Under the pieces are notes generated by a model, which saw only the letters and a list, made by a program, of their open reading frames with translations, was not told the origin of the DNA and searched no databases. A program made the position numbers and the translations under genes. A stretch of DNA of 64,000 nucleotides, taken from NCBI GenBank assembly GCA_946558695.1, contig CAMNTQ010000003.1:1-64000 (forward strand). Reading direction: 5' to 3'. This document shows, piece after piece, positions 46,588-55,844 of this stretch. Numbering within the stretch: position 1 is the stretch's first letter; the number at the start of each line of letters is the position of its first letter. The DNA is from an uncultured Lachnospiraceae bacterium (GTDB taxonomy: Bacteria > Bacillota > Clostridia > Lachnospirales > Lachnospiraceae).

Positions 46588-46996
46588 TAATTATATATCT
46601 AATCTGCGTGTTTTGGAAGGCGCCGATAAAGAATGCCTGAACAATGAATTTATAATCAGCGGAATTATCGACAAGTTTTCCATACAGTTTGAGCTTGGCT
46701 GGAAGACATTAAAAGAATTGTTATCCTATGAAGGCAGCAGAGCTGCCCTGACAGGTTCCCCGAGGGGAGTAATCAAAGAAGCATATGCTGTGTATCCTTT
46801 TTTTGACGGAGATCTCTGGCTCGCTATGCTTAAGGACAGGAACGATATGTCGCATATCTATGATGGAACCGCGGCAAAGGAGTTAGTGAAACGTATTCTG
46901 AAAAAATATATTCCGGAATTTGCACGGCTGGAGAGGGAATTGCGCAGACATTACGGAGACGTGCTGGAATCGCTGCAGGAAGCTTCTAAAGTATGA
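46574..46996 (+). CDS. HEPN-domain toxin (HI0074 / substrate-binding type)
   Basis: Helical protein of 140 residues, start ATG at 46574 (MKKFDNYISNLRVLE). It contains FELGWKTLKELL, SPRGVIKEA and the RNase motif RNDMSHIY (R89, H94, Y96), the R-x4-H-x-Y of HEPN toxins. The partner nucleotidyltransferase would add AMP to the Tyr. Gene order (MNT first) is that of HI0073-HI0074. Whether it is an active toxin or only the substrate-binding subunit is not settled by sequence. Confidence 0.83.
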   Translation: MKKFDNYISNLRVLEGADKECLNNEFIISGIIDKFSIQFELGWKTLKELLSYEGSRAALTGSPRGVIKEAYAVYPFFDGDLWLAMLKDRNDMSHIYDGTAAKELVKRILKKYIPEFARLERELRRHYGDVLESLQEASKV

Positions 46997-47176
46997 AAAC
47001 TATTAAAACGACCTATAAAATCGGCGGCGGCCGTTATGACCGATATTTTGATATTTTGATTCAAAACAATGCCTCCATACCTTTATTTACTGAGATTTTT
47101 ATCTTACATGCCTGCCCAAAACCTACACAAAATAGTATAACACAAAATATACGGTAATTAAAAGGCGATGAGCATA

Positions 47177-47206
47177 AAACAGCGGCTTTGTTTCTCAAAA
47201 CCGCTG
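47177..47206 (-). terminator. terminator of the RCC1-repeat gene
   Basis: CAGCGGTTTTG and CAAAGCCGCTG pair around a short loop on the minus strand, then TTTTATGC, 10 bases after the stop. Confidence 0.75.
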
Positions 47207-47216
47207 CATGAAATTA

Positions 47217-48986
47217 CTATTTTTTTATCTTTACACTTGAAGCCTGCCCTTTCTTTTTCAGCAGCTTCTGGTAAACTTTGAGTTTTTTAGAAGGAACCTT
47301 AATGGTCGCTTTTTTATGAATACCGCTCAAAGCTTTTTTCCCGACTTTTTTCAGTACGGTTGACTTAATCTGAATCGTCTTCAGGCGGCTGTCCTTTGAA
47401 AAAGCTTCTTTTCCGATCGTCTTTACTTTCGCCGGGATGACCAGCTTCGTCAACTTTTTACAACCGCTGAACGCATAATCGCCAATGGTAACCAGCGCTC
47501 CGTTCAACGACACGGCAGTCAATGACGTACAGCCGCGAAAAGCATTGGCTCCAATGCTGTTAATATTTTTACCGAGTGTCACCTTTTTTAATTTGGTATG
47601 TTTATAAAAAGCTTTGCCGGAAATCTGCGTCACTTTAAATACATAGCCATTCTTCTTTACCGTAGCAGGAATAGCAACTGATGTTTTCTTTTTATTACAC
47701 TTTAACAGTGTGACGGTTCCCTTCTTCGCAGCGGATCTTGTCACTTTGTATGTGATATTCGAGATGGTGAAGGTACTGTTCTTCTTAGGAACCGTTTTTT
47801 TCAGGCCCGCGCCAACGGTTGTCGTTCCTTTGCCGGAAGACGAACTGTCAGTCTTTGGCGTCCCGCCTATTGAGATTTTAGCAGGATTTTTCACATCATG
47901 TCCGTATGCCAGATTCACGACGCCGTCGCCTAGCTGACCGCGCCAGCCGCCTCCCCATGTCCAGAGACTCCCGTCTGTCTTGATCATCGCATTATGGGTG
48001 TCGCCAAGTTCTACAAGCGCTGCTCCGTCCGCAAGCTTCTTCGGCGTATACTCGCTGAAACGAATATAATAATTGTATCCGCACATCCAGAGACTTCCAT
48101 CTGTTTTGACAATACCGCTTGCCCACTGCCCCAGAGAAAACTGCCTGACGCCGGTCATGATCTTTTTGGGAGTTCTAACGTTTCTCTCACTTCTGTTATC
48201 CCCTAACTGTCCGTCGCCGTTATCTCCCCACATCCAGAGACTTCCGTCTGTCTTGAGGGCTCCGCTATGGGCGTGCCCTAAAGAAATCTGCTTAACACCG
48301 TCCATAAGCTTCTCCGGTCCATACCCATTGATACCACCCAGCTGACCGTCTGCGGTTCTGCCCCACATCCAGAGACTTCCGTCTCTTTTCAGCGCCGCAC
48401 CATGAGAGCCGCCAAAATCCACCTGTACCACCTCATCCAGAAGCTTTACGGGCCGCTTTTGATCGCCGCCGCCTGTGCCCAAGTCACCGTTTCTGTTATA
48501 CCCCCATACCCAGAGGCTTCCATCCGTCTTGATCACCGCGGTTTTTCTGTAGCCCAATACAACCTGAGATACACCGGTCATAATCTTTTTGGGTTTCAGT
48601 TGCTCCGTAGTGGTTCCGTCGCCAAGCTGGCCAAAGTTATTGCATCCCCACATGTAGAGACTTCCGTCTCTTGTCACTGCGCCGCTGTGAGCATCATAAT
48701 CGCTTCCAGTACTCAATGACACTGAAGTCACGCCGTCCATGATCTTTATCGGCGTGCCTTCACACAGATTATTTCCCTTTTTTCCGTTCCCCAGCGCGCC
48801 GCTGTCATTGCATCCCCACATCCAGAGACTTCCGTCCGTAGCGATCGCCGCGCTATGTGCCCCGCCGAGCGCTACCTTCGCTACCTTCTTTTCGGCCGCC
48901 TGTACATCTTCCCCCATAAGTACTCCCGCCAACAACAGGATAGCAACTGCTCCTATCAGGAGCCTGATTCTCCTTTTTACTCTCAT
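47217..48986 (-). CDS. secreted RCC1-repeat and leucine-rich-repeat protein
   Basis: Exported protein of 589 residues. A signal peptide (1-31, ends DVQAAE) is followed by about seven RCC1-type blades (about 35-370), each with TDGSLWMWG and xGQLG, likely a seven-bladed propeller. A Ser/Thr linker (SSSSGKGTTT) and a BspA-like leucine-rich part (about 430-550: TQISGKAFYKHTKLKKVTLG, IGANAFRGCTSLTAVSL) follow, then a Lys-rich tail. Both repeat types are binding modules. No sorting motif (LPxTG) is seen; the basic tail may hold it to the wall. Start: GGAGG four bases before the ATG at 48986. Target unknown. Confidence 0.82.
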   Translation of the reverse strand: MRVKRRIRLLIGAVAILLLAGVLMGEDVQAAEKKVAKVALGGAHSAAIATDGSLWMWGCNDSGALGNGKKGNNLCEGTPIKIMDGVTSVSLSTGSDYDAHSGAVTRDGSLYMWGCNNFGQLGDGTTTEQLKPKKIMTGVSQVVLGYRKTAVIKTDGSLWVWGYNRNGDLGTGGGDQKRPVKLLDEVVQVDFGGSHGAALKRDGSLWMWGRTADGQLGGINGYGPEKLMDGVKQISLGHAHSGALKTDGSLWMWGDNGDGQLGDNRSERNVRTPKKIMTGVRQFSLGQWASGIVKTDGSLWMCGYNYYIRFSEYTPKKLADGAALVELGDTHNAMIKTDGSLWTWGGGWRGQLGDGVVNLAYGHDVKNPAKISIGGTPKTDSSSSGKGTTTVGAGLKKTVPKKNSTFTISNITYKVTRSAAKKGTVTLLKCNKKKTSVAIPATVKKNGYVFKVTQISGKAFYKHTKLKKVTLGKNINSIGANAFRGCTSLTAVSLNGALVTIGDYAFSGCKKLTKLVIPAKVKTIGKEAFSKDSRLKTIQIKSTVLKKVGKKALSGIHKKATIKVPSKKLKVYQKLLKKKGQASSVKIKK

Positions 48987-49058
48987 AGTTCCTCCTTTCA
49001 TTTATCCGTAAACTATTTTTAGTTATACTAACATATTACTCTTGCCGCCGCATACCTG

Positions 49059-50000
49059 TCAACGATATTTTTCCTTATATTCCTTATCTGCCGCCCAGTA
49101 CTTTTTTCCTTCTTTTTTCAGATCGTTTTCATATCCCGTCCCGCCGTCAGCCGGCTTTACATCCAGCCGTGTATGAAGCTTTCTCATCCCTTTCACTTTG
49201 ACCTTATCATTTTTACAATAGTTAAAGGATTCTGTCTCTACGATCGGCTTATATTCTTCTATCGTATAATTCTTTGGATTGCTGTCAATCCTTCCCGTGT
49301 CCCTGATCAGCTTCAGATAGTCCCACTGGGTTACAAACTGTCCTGCCGCCCCATATTCATTGGCCCTCATCCGTATGATAAATTCTGACAGTCCATTCTT
49401 GCTTTTTATCTTATCATTCACCTGTTCTTCATATTTTCCCAGATTCTTTTTAAGCTTTCGGTTGTGAAGCCTTGAACTTGAGCTGTAATCCAACGTCCTT
49501 TTTGTCTCTTTCGCATATGCGTTAAGTTTCTGCATATCACAGCTGCCCTCATACTTCGTTCGGATAAAGCTGATATTGTGAAAATCTATATACATACGGA
49601 ACTGATGGACATAGGGATTGTCAAGTCCCCTTTTGCCGAATGCCTCAACAACTGTACGGGCATATTCTTCTAAGAATAAACTGTCAGGCTCCATATCCCT
49701 GTCAAAGCAATAACCGTCCTCTCTCGCCGCCATACCGATTATTCTGCCGGTGTAAGGATTTATGATATATTCCAGCCGTGTAAGCTGCAGCATCCCGTGT
49801 TGATCAATCATGCCGCCCATCTGCCGGATGGGAAGCATAGCTTTTGCCACAGCACTGTACTGGCTTGCGGCGAACATCTTCCGGTAAGCCTCAGAGCCAA
49901 TCTGCTTCGCTTCCAACTCCCCTCCACAGACAGCCAGCGCCGCCTCATCCCAATATCCGTCCCTTTTTATAGCTGATAAATCAGTGCATTGCAAATACAT
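49059..50000 (-). CDS. unknown protein overlapping cbiC
   Basis: Frame of 313 residues whose first ATG lies inside the 3' end of cbiC, a 34-base overlap, with no ribosome-binding site. Segments: GGELEAKQIGSEAYRKMFAA, RLEYIINPYTGRIIGMAARE, YVHQFRMYIDFHNISFIRTK, a basic middle (SSRLHNRKLKKNLGKYEEQV) and RKLHTRLDVK. No family, signal peptide or membrane segment is recognised. The lack of start signal suggests either coupling to cbiC or a truncated 5' end. Its place behind cobalamin genes does not show it is part of that pathway. Confidence 0.55.
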   Translation of the reverse strand: MYLQCTDLSAIKRDGYWDEAALAVCGGELEAKQIGSEAYRKMFAASQYSAVAKAMLPIRQMGGMIDQHGMLQLTRLEYIINPYTGRIIGMAAREDGYCFDRDMEPDSLFLEEYARTVVEAFGKRGLDNPYVHQFRMYIDFHNISFIRTKYEGSCDMQKLNAYAKETKRTLDYSSSSRLHNRKLKKNLGKYEEQVNDKIKSKNGLSEFIIRMRANEYGAAGQFVTQWDYLKLIRDTGRIDSNPKNYTIEEYKPIVETESFNYCKNDKVKVKGMRKLHTRLDVKPADGGTGYENDLKKEGKKYWAADKEYKEKYR

Positions 50001-50602
50001 GCCGCGATATTACTCCCGCCTTTTCTTCCCTGTGCTACAATATACGGCACACGTTTCAGTGTCAGAACCATTTCTTTCGACTGTACTACATTTACGAATC
50101 CCACAGGAACTCCGATCACCAACTTCGGCTCTATCCGTCCTTCCTGAATCAGCTCATACAGGCGGACCAGCGCTGTCGGCGCGTTCCCGATGGCAAAGAT
50201 CAGCTTCTTATCCAGCGAACATGCTTTTTCCATGCTGGCCGCGGCCCTTGTGGTGTTTTTACGCAATGCTCTTTCGGCCACATCTTCATCGGACATAAAG
50301 CAGTAGACTTCCCCGCCGTACTCCGCCAGTCGTTTCTTATTGATCCCGGAATACGCCATCTGCGTATCCGTTACAATAGACGCTCCCTCCCGCAGCGCCT
50401 GAAGCGCTTTCTCTACAGCTCCCTCCGAGAATACAAGATTTTTCGCATAGTCAAAATCCGCGCTTGTATGGATACAGCGCTTGATGACCGGCGCCTGACT
50501 CCCCTGCAGTGAGATTCCTAGTTCCTCTAACTCCTGCGTAATGATCTCAAAGCTTCTTTGCTCTATCTGAACCGGCAGAACCTCTTCTATCTTTGTCATC
50601 AT
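49967..50602 (-). CDS. cbiC: precorrin-8X / cobalt-precorrin-8 methylmutase
   Basis: Corrin-ring enzyme of 211 residues that shifts a methyl group to form hydrogenobyrinate/cobyrinate. It has RCIHTSADFDYAKNL with the catalytic His, TDTQMAYSGINK, FAIGNAPTAL and VIGVPVGFVNVVQSKE. GAGGAG lies upstream of the ATG. It follows cobQ after a 91-base gap containing three 22-base repeats. No other corrin-ring gene is in the window. Confidence 0.93.
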   Translation of the reverse strand: MMTKIEEVLPVQIEQRSFEIITQELEELGISLQGSQAPVIKRCIHTSADFDYAKNLVFSEGAVEKALQALREGASIVTDTQMAYSGINKKRLAEYGGEVYCFMSDEDVAERALRKNTTRAAASMEKACSLDKKLIFAIGNAPTALVRLYELIQEGRIEPKLVIGVPVGFVNVVQSKEMVLTLKRVPYIVAQGRKGGSNIAACICNALIYQL

Positions 50603-50626
50603 TTTTCCCGTCTCCTCTTTTCAGCC

Positions 50627-50692
50627 ATATCATGACCATGTGGCAGACATTTCATGACCATATGATAACCATATCATGACTCATTGCAGCAT
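50627..50692. repeat. three 22-base tandem repeats upstream of cbiC
   Basis: Three copies of a 22-base unit with core CATATCATGACCAT start at 50627, 50649 and 50671, with small differences. They fill the gap between cobQ and the cbiC ribosome-binding site. The spacing of about two helical turns could suit a regulator. Confidence 0.6.
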
Positions 50693-50693
50693 A

Positions 50694-52247
50694 TTACAGT
50701 CCCATAATTCTGTATATTGTCTCCAGATTCATATGCTCCCTTAAGCCTGCTGCCAAAAGATCATACTGCGTCTCTTTAAACTGCGTAAGATCTATGCTTT
50801 TCTGTCCGCCAGCTGCTATCCCTTTCTTTTTCGCCAGACTTCTGATGATGCCGGCTGTCACCTCATCTTTATCAAAAATCCCGTGCACATAGGTTCCATA
50901 TATATTTTCCTTTGACAGACCGTCACAGCGTTTCTTTCCTGTAACCCTGTCCGTAATCTCAGTCATACCCGCTCCCGACACAATATCTGCTGCGCCGTCA
51001 TTTTCTCCCATTCCATCTCTGCCGGCCGCTTTCGTCTCTCCCATATGGATTTCATACCCTTCAAAAGCAATGCCCTTCAGATCCCGAAGCGTACCTTGAA
51101 TTCCTGTAAATGTCCCTTCTACTCTGGTCCGTGTTTTTGCTTCAGTAAATACAGTCTCTACAGGCAGCAGGCCCATTCCCCGCACGGTTCCTCCATTTTC
51201 TATCTTCTGAGGGTCACGGAGGAATTCTCCAAGCATCTGATAGCCGCCGCAGATGCCAAAGATCACCGCACCCTCTTTTGCCGCCTTTAAGACAGCCGAC
51301 TCAAGTCCGTTTTGGCGCATCCAGAGAAGATCCCCCATCGTATTCTTTGTTCCCGGAAGAATGACCATATCCGGCCTCCCAAAGTCTGACGCCCGCCTCA
51401 CATAACGCAGAGAAACCTCCTTCCGGTTTTCCAAAAGCAAAAAATCTGTAAAGTTAGAGATTCTCGGTGTCAGAACGACCGCAATCTCTATACTGGCATG
51501 GTCTTTCACCGCCCTCTTCCCTGAAAATCTCTCCGTCAGACTGTCCTCTTCTTCGATATCTGCCGGAAGATAAGGAGTAACTCCTACAACCGGAATATGC
51601 CCTCTCTCCTCAAGCATGGCAATCCCCGGATCAAGAATCGTCTTATCTCCCCGGAATTTATTGATGATGAGACCTTTTATCCGCGCTTTTTCTTCCTCCT
51701 CAAGAAGCATGATCGTGCCAAGGAGCTGCGCGAACACACCACCTCTGTCAATGTCTCCCGCAAGAAGCACCGGCGCATCCACAAGCTTTGCCAATCCCAT
51801 ATTAACGATATCCTCTGCCTTCAGATTGATCTCGGCGGGACTTCCCGCCCCTTCTATGACAATTATGTCATACTGCGCATCAAGCTTTCCGAAGGCCCTC
51901 ATAATATCCGGCACCAGCTTTTTTTTATAGGAAAAATATTCCCGGGCGCTCATATTCCCGAGCACTTCCCCATTTACGATCACCTGTGATCCTGTATCAC
52001 TGGCAGGCTTTAACAGAATCGGATTCATCTCTATTGCAGGCTCTTCTCCTGCCGCCTCCGCCTGTACCGCCTGTGCCCTTCCCATCTCAAGGCCGTCTCT
52101 GGTGATAAATGAATTCAGCGCCATATTCTGCGATTTAAAAGGAGCGGTCTTATAACCGTCCTGCTTAAAAATCCGGCATAGTCCCGCGCATAAAAAGCTC
52201 TTTCCTGCACCCGACATCGTTCCCTGAATCATAATTGTCTTAGCCAT
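50694..52247 (-). CDS. cobQ: cobyric acid synthase
   Basis: Amidotransferase of 517 residues adding four amide groups to the corrin ring. The N-terminal P-loop-like domain starts [20 protein letters not shown] with [12 protein letters not shown]; the glutaminase domain has [10 protein letters not shown] (nucleophile Cys) and TYVHGIFD (His). Full length. It overlaps the upstream aminotransferase gene by 19 bases. Confidence 0.95.
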   Translation of the reverse strand: MAKTIMIQGTMSGAGKSFLCAGLCRIFKQDGYKTAPFKSQNMALNSFITRDGLEMGRAQAVQAEAAGEEPAIEMNPILLKPASDTGSQVIVNGEVLGNMSAREYFSYKKKLVPDIMRAFGKLDAQYDIIVIEGAGSPAEINLKAEDIVNMGLAKLVDAPVLLAGDIDRGGVFAQLLGTIMLLEEEEKARIKGLIINKFRGDKTILDPGIAMLEERGHIPVVGVTPYLPADIEEEDSLTERFSGKRAVKDHASIEIAVVLTPRISNFTDFLLLENRKEVSLRYVRRASDFGRPDMVILPGTKNTMGDLLWMRQNGLESAVLKAAKEGAVIFGICGGYQMLGEFLRDPQKIENGGTVRGMGLLPVETVFTEAKTRTRVEGTFTGIQGTLRDLKGIAFEGYEIHMGETKAAGRDGMGENDGAADIVSGAGMTEITDRVTGKKRCDGLSKENIYGTYVHGIFDKDEVTAGIIRSLAKKKGIAAGGQKSIDLTQFKETQYDLLAAGLREHMNLETIYRIMGL

Positions 52248-53305
52248 GTGATAATCCTTTCGTTTTCCGCACGCGTTTTCACCGCAATCCGGTAATATCC
52301 CTTAAAAAGCCCCCGGTAATCCGAACAGTCCCGAATCAAAAATCCTGCTGTAAGGGCTTTGTCATAAAGGTCTCTCTCTTTAGAAAGAAAATCTTTAAAA
52401 AAGATATAATTCGCATGAGAACCGCAGACCTGAAACTTAAGTTTCCTAAGTTCACCTGATAGAAATTCCCGCTCCCTGCGGATAAGCTTTTTTGTCTCTT
52501 CCAGATAATCCGCACAGTCTTCCACCGCCGCAATCCCTCCTGCCTGGGCCAAAGCAGATACATTCCACGACTGCAGGGCTTCCCGCATTCTGCAAAGAAG
52601 CCTCCTGTCGCTGCACATCCCATACCCAACGCGCAGTCCCGGTATACAAAAAAGCTTTGTAAGCGCCTTTACGATCAAGAGTTTCGAAAAACCGGAAATC
52701 TCTCCTTTCATCTCATACAACTCTGGATGATCCAGAAAATCTACAAAGCACTCATCTATCACAAGAAAACTTCCCTGCTCTTTGCATTTTTTCGCAATAC
52801 ACTCCAGCAAGTCCCTCGGTATAGATTGTCCCGTAGGATTATTGGGATTGCAGAGAAAGACCATATCCACATCCTGCATAATATAACAGAGAATGTCCTC
52901 TCTTACCTGAAACTGTTCTTCTTCTCTTAATTCATAATAGGATATCTCTGTATTTAAAAGCTTTAAAGCACGTTCATATTCTGAAAAAGTCGGAGAGAGC
53001 AGCAGCGCTTTTTTTGGCCTCACAGCAAGTACTGCGCTGTAGAAAAGCTCTGCCGCCCCATTCCCGCACAGAATGTACTCTGCCGGCACATCTTCAAATC
53101 TGCCAAGTGCCTCCGTCAGCTCCGCGCAGTACATATCCGGATAATGAGAAATCTGTTCCGCCTTACTCCGTATCGTCTCCGTCACCTCATGCGGCGGTCC
53201 GAGCGGATTCGTATTCACAGAAAAATCAATCCTGACATGCCTGTTGCGGTAAATATCTCCGCCATGGATACCGCCGCAGACCTCTAATATTATTCTATCC
53301 CTCAT
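52229..53305 (-). CDS. cobD: threonine-phosphate decarboxylase-like aminotransferase
   Basis: PLP enzyme of 358 residues. It begins [20 protein letters not shown] with [12 protein letters not shown], the CobD signature, and has [14 protein letters not shown] and the PLP Lys in [17 protein letters not shown]. CobD decarboxylates threonine phosphate to aminopropanol phosphate for the cobalamin side chain; overlap with cobQ supports this over histidinol-phosphate aminotransferase. Start: ATG at 53305, five bases after AAGGAG; the long upstream frame extension has no signal. No cobalamin riboswitch is recognised in the 256 bases upstream. Confidence 0.88.
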   Translation of the reverse strand: MRDRIILEVCGGIHGGDIYRNRHVRIDFSVNTNPLGPPHEVTETIRSKAEQISHYPDMYCAELTEALGRFEDVPAEYILCGNGAAELFYSAVLAVRPKKALLLSPTFSEYERALKLLNTEISYYELREEEQFQVREDILCYIMQDVDMVFLCNPNNPTGQSIPRDLLECIAKKCKEQGSFLVIDECFVDFLDHPELYEMKGEISGFSKLLIVKALTKLFCIPGLRVGYGMCSDRRLLCRMREALQSWNVSALAQAGGIAAVEDCADYLEETKKLIRREREFLSGELRKLKFQVCGSHANYIFFKDFLSKERDLYDKALTAGFLIRDCSDYRGLFKGYYRIAVKTRAENERIITWLRQL

Positions 53306-53502
53306 CCGCACTCCTTCTCTTTTTATGCTGTATTTTTCTAATCCGCACAATGTTCTTATTCTTTTGATTATTTGATATAACCATATTAACCTGCCTTTAA
53401 GGGCTAACATTATCATTTTGTTATCTTCATTGACAACACTCATTCCGTATATGATAATGACGAAAAAGTGCTGCATCCAACCTTGAAAAGACTATTATAA
53501 GT

Positions 53503-53546
53503 GCAAAAAGGGAGCGTCACTCCACAGGTGTTCACTCCTTTTTTGC
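53503..53546 (-). terminator. terminator of the methyltransferase gene
   Basis: GCAAAAAAGGAG and CTCCCTTTTTGC (minus strand) pair around a 20-base loop; the second arm supplies the T run. It lies 15 bases after the stop. Confidence 0.7.
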
Positions 53547-53561
53547 AACTCTTTCTTTCAT

Positions 53562-55751
53562 TTATATCTTACGAAGAATAACAATATGTTCGTTCGACAT
53601 TGTAGAAGATTTCACACCGCTTTTATTTGTAGGGGAATTTAGAGACGGCATAACCTTATTAATAATGTTTCTATCAACTGTATGGATGTGCTGCAGTCCA
53701 TTTTGTTCAGCTATTTCAGAAATAATCTTATCGGTCAATAACAATTCCCCTTTTACGGTTCTGTTGCCGACAACCCAAAACATATAACCACCAGCTTTTG
53801 TTTTATTTGAGATAGCAGCAATAGACTTGCTTAAATCTAAATAAAAGCTATATACATCTCCTGCTCGTTCTAAATCAATATCTTTAATTCGTTCTAAAGA
53901 TGTTCTCAAAGTATCGCTGGGAATTGTAAACTCGAAACCATTTCTGAATTTGCTGCCGCCCATTAAAGTTTTGTCAATACTCATTATGTCTTTTTCAGAC
54001 AGACCAAACAGATCCAACCATTGTAATGATAATCTGCTATATTCTCCGTAGGCTACCGTTGTTCTACTATCACCATATGGTGGCGAAGTAATAACAAGGT
54101 CAACAGAATCGTTCGGAACATCCTCTAGTGTGGCAGCATTATTTTTGAATATGGATATGGATGCGTCCGCTCCTATATTTGCACAAGCTTCAACAAAGGA
54201 ATCCATTTTCTCAATGTTGCGATTTAATATAACTGTAAATTCTTTTATAACATCTGGTTCGAATACATCCACTTTGTTGGGTGGCATACGGAACATCTTA
54301 AATTCACCATTTCGTCTATTTGAGACAAATCTTATTGTTTCACTAAAAGCCACAAAAATAAACTCGCGGATATCTTTGTCCTCAATTCTATTAATTTCTT
54401 TTTTTATCAAGGACAATAGCAAAATCACACGCGGCTTAAACCAGTATCCGATATTTTTAAAATCAGGCACATCAATATCTATGTAATTGTCTTGTGTGTA
54501 TTTGAGCAAATATTCCGGCGCTTTGGCGCCCCAGCCGTCTTTAGCTGTCAAATCCAATTTGTAACCGCATCGCATCACTTCATCTGCACTATCGATTTGA
54601 GGTGCAAGCTGGTTATACGTATCATCTATCCTCTTATACAAAGACTGTGTTGCACTCTGCAATAAGGTTATATCTAAACGTGTGGTCTTCGCCTTACTCA
54701 AATATAGTGCAAATGGATTTATATCGTTGCCGTAAATATTTTTTGCTCCAGCAAGTATACTTTCAATCAAAACCGTCCCCGATCCCATGAATGGATCAAA
54801 TATTGTATCTACTTTCCGAACTTTTTTCACTAATTTTATAATATTACGGCTAATAGGACAAACCATCATTGCCGGATAATTATGAATGCCGTGAGTATAT
54901 TCCCTAACATCATTATTTTTAAAATCCCAAAAGTTTTCTGGAAGTGAATTTAATGCTGATATTAATTTCTGATCTTCTTGTGTAAGCTTAGTGTTCTTTA
55001 TTTTTTGCGGCATATCAACTGTATCCCTTCTCAACTTTGTGATTTTTCCTTCGTAGGTCTTTACTTCTACGGTGCAGATGGTATCATTGTGCCAACCACC
55101 ATGCGGAACCAACAAAATTCTTTCTATCTCAAATCCATATTTATATCCTATTCCGCCGCTATTCCAACCAAACGTTATTACTTTTCCACCCAATTTAACA
55201 ATACGTGATATTTCACGTTTATGGTTTCCCCAAAAAGAAGCTTTGGTTGTATCCCATGTCACATTATATCCAACATTATTGTAACATTCACTAACCTGTC
55301 TTGGGGAATAAGGCGGATCATACAAAACACCATCAACAGAACTGTCATCAAACAGCTTCATAAAATCCAAAGCATCTAAATGATAATCCGTATCAAATTC
55401 CACACTAAGATCATTAGTGATCGTCGCAAGCTTATTTTGATTAGCAAACGGATCGATCCATAGACCATCTGTTAGCTCTTCAGTTATCAAGTCATGTATA
55501 GGTTTAATAGCAAATGTATTTTTATTAGGCATAGCCCATATTCGTTCAATAGAAACGTTCGTATTAACACGTTTAGTCCTGTTAGCTGCCTTTTTTCTTA
55601 CATTAGCAGGCTTTTCTGCATTTTCAGGTATTATCCATACATTATCTACTTGCTGCGCACCGACTATACGGCCTTCATCGCAAAGAACTTGTACTCTTCT
55701 TGAGGATATATCCCACTTTTCTGCTATCTGAGTTACACTTAAATAATTCAT
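53562..55751 (-). CDS. orphan DNA methyltransferase with two catalytic motif sets
   Basis: Protein of 729 residues. The N-terminus (1-45) is an excisionase-like helix-turn-helix (SVTQIAEKWDISSRRVQVLC). A first methyltransferase part has VLYDPPYSPRQ (motif IV, DPPY 145-148) and DPFMGSGTVLIES (motif I, 319-331), the order of beta-class enzymes. A second motif IV, ITSPPYGDS (SPPY 556-559), lies in the C-terminal third; WIDPFANQ (98-105) may be a degraded second motif I. DPPY usually marks N6-adenine and SPPY N4-cytosine or N6-adenine methylation. No restriction endonuclease is adjacent. The gene is visibly richer in A and T than its neighbours, as in transferred genes. Start: GGAGG five bases before the ATG at 55751. 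Confidence 0.82.
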   Translation of the reverse strand: MNYLSVTQIAEKWDISSRRVQVLCDEGRIVGAQQVDNVWIIPENAEKPANVRKKAANRTKRVNTNVSIERIWAMPNKNTFAIKPIHDLITEELTDGLWIDPFANQNKLATITNDLSVEFDTDYHLDALDFMKLFDDSSVDGVLYDPPYSPRQVSECYNNVGYNVTWDTTKASFWGNHKREISRIVKLGGKVITFGWNSGGIGYKYGFEIERILLVPHGGWHNDTICTVEVKTYEGKITKLRRDTVDMPQKIKNTKLTQEDQKLISALNSLPENFWDFKNNDVREYTHGIHNYPAMMVCPISRNIIKLVKKVRKVDTIFDPFMGSGTVLIESILAGAKNIYGNDINPFALYLSKAKTTRLDITLLQSATQSLYKRIDDTYNQLAPQIDSADEVMRCGYKLDLTAKDGWGAKAPEYLLKYTQDNYIDIDVPDFKNIGYWFKPRVILLLSLIKKEINRIEDKDIREFIFVAFSETIRFVSNRRNGEFKMFRMPPNKVDVFEPDVIKEFTVILNRNIEKMDSFVEACANIGADASISIFKNNAATLEDVPNDSVDLVITSPPYGDSRTTVAYGEYSRLSLQWLDLFGLSEKDIMSIDKTLMGGSKFRNGFEFTIPSDTLRTSLERIKDIDLERAGDVYSFYLDLSKSIAAISNKTKAGGYMFWVVGNRTVKGELLLTDKIISEIAEQNGLQHIHTVDRNIINKVMPSLNSPTNKSGVKSSTMSNEHIVILRKI

Positions 55752-55844
55752 ACGGACCTCCACGATTTGACGTGTTTATTATATATCGAAACGCGAACAA
55801 AAGCAAAGAGTCTTTACAAAATAGCAAAAGATTATCTTCCGAAT

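Noticed and set aside
48073-48345. Short regular DNA repeats that might be a CRISPR array
   Set aside because: They are the coding repeats of the RCC1 blades, in frame and diverged; spacers are coding too.
53306-53502. Possible cobalamin riboswitch upstream of cobD
   Set aside because: No B12-box-like conserved core or long structured leader could be recognised in this short AT-rich stretch.
53562-55763. Complete restriction-modification system around the methyltransferase
   Set aside because: Neighbours are a cobalamin gene and an aldo/keto reductase; no endonuclease frame lies between them.
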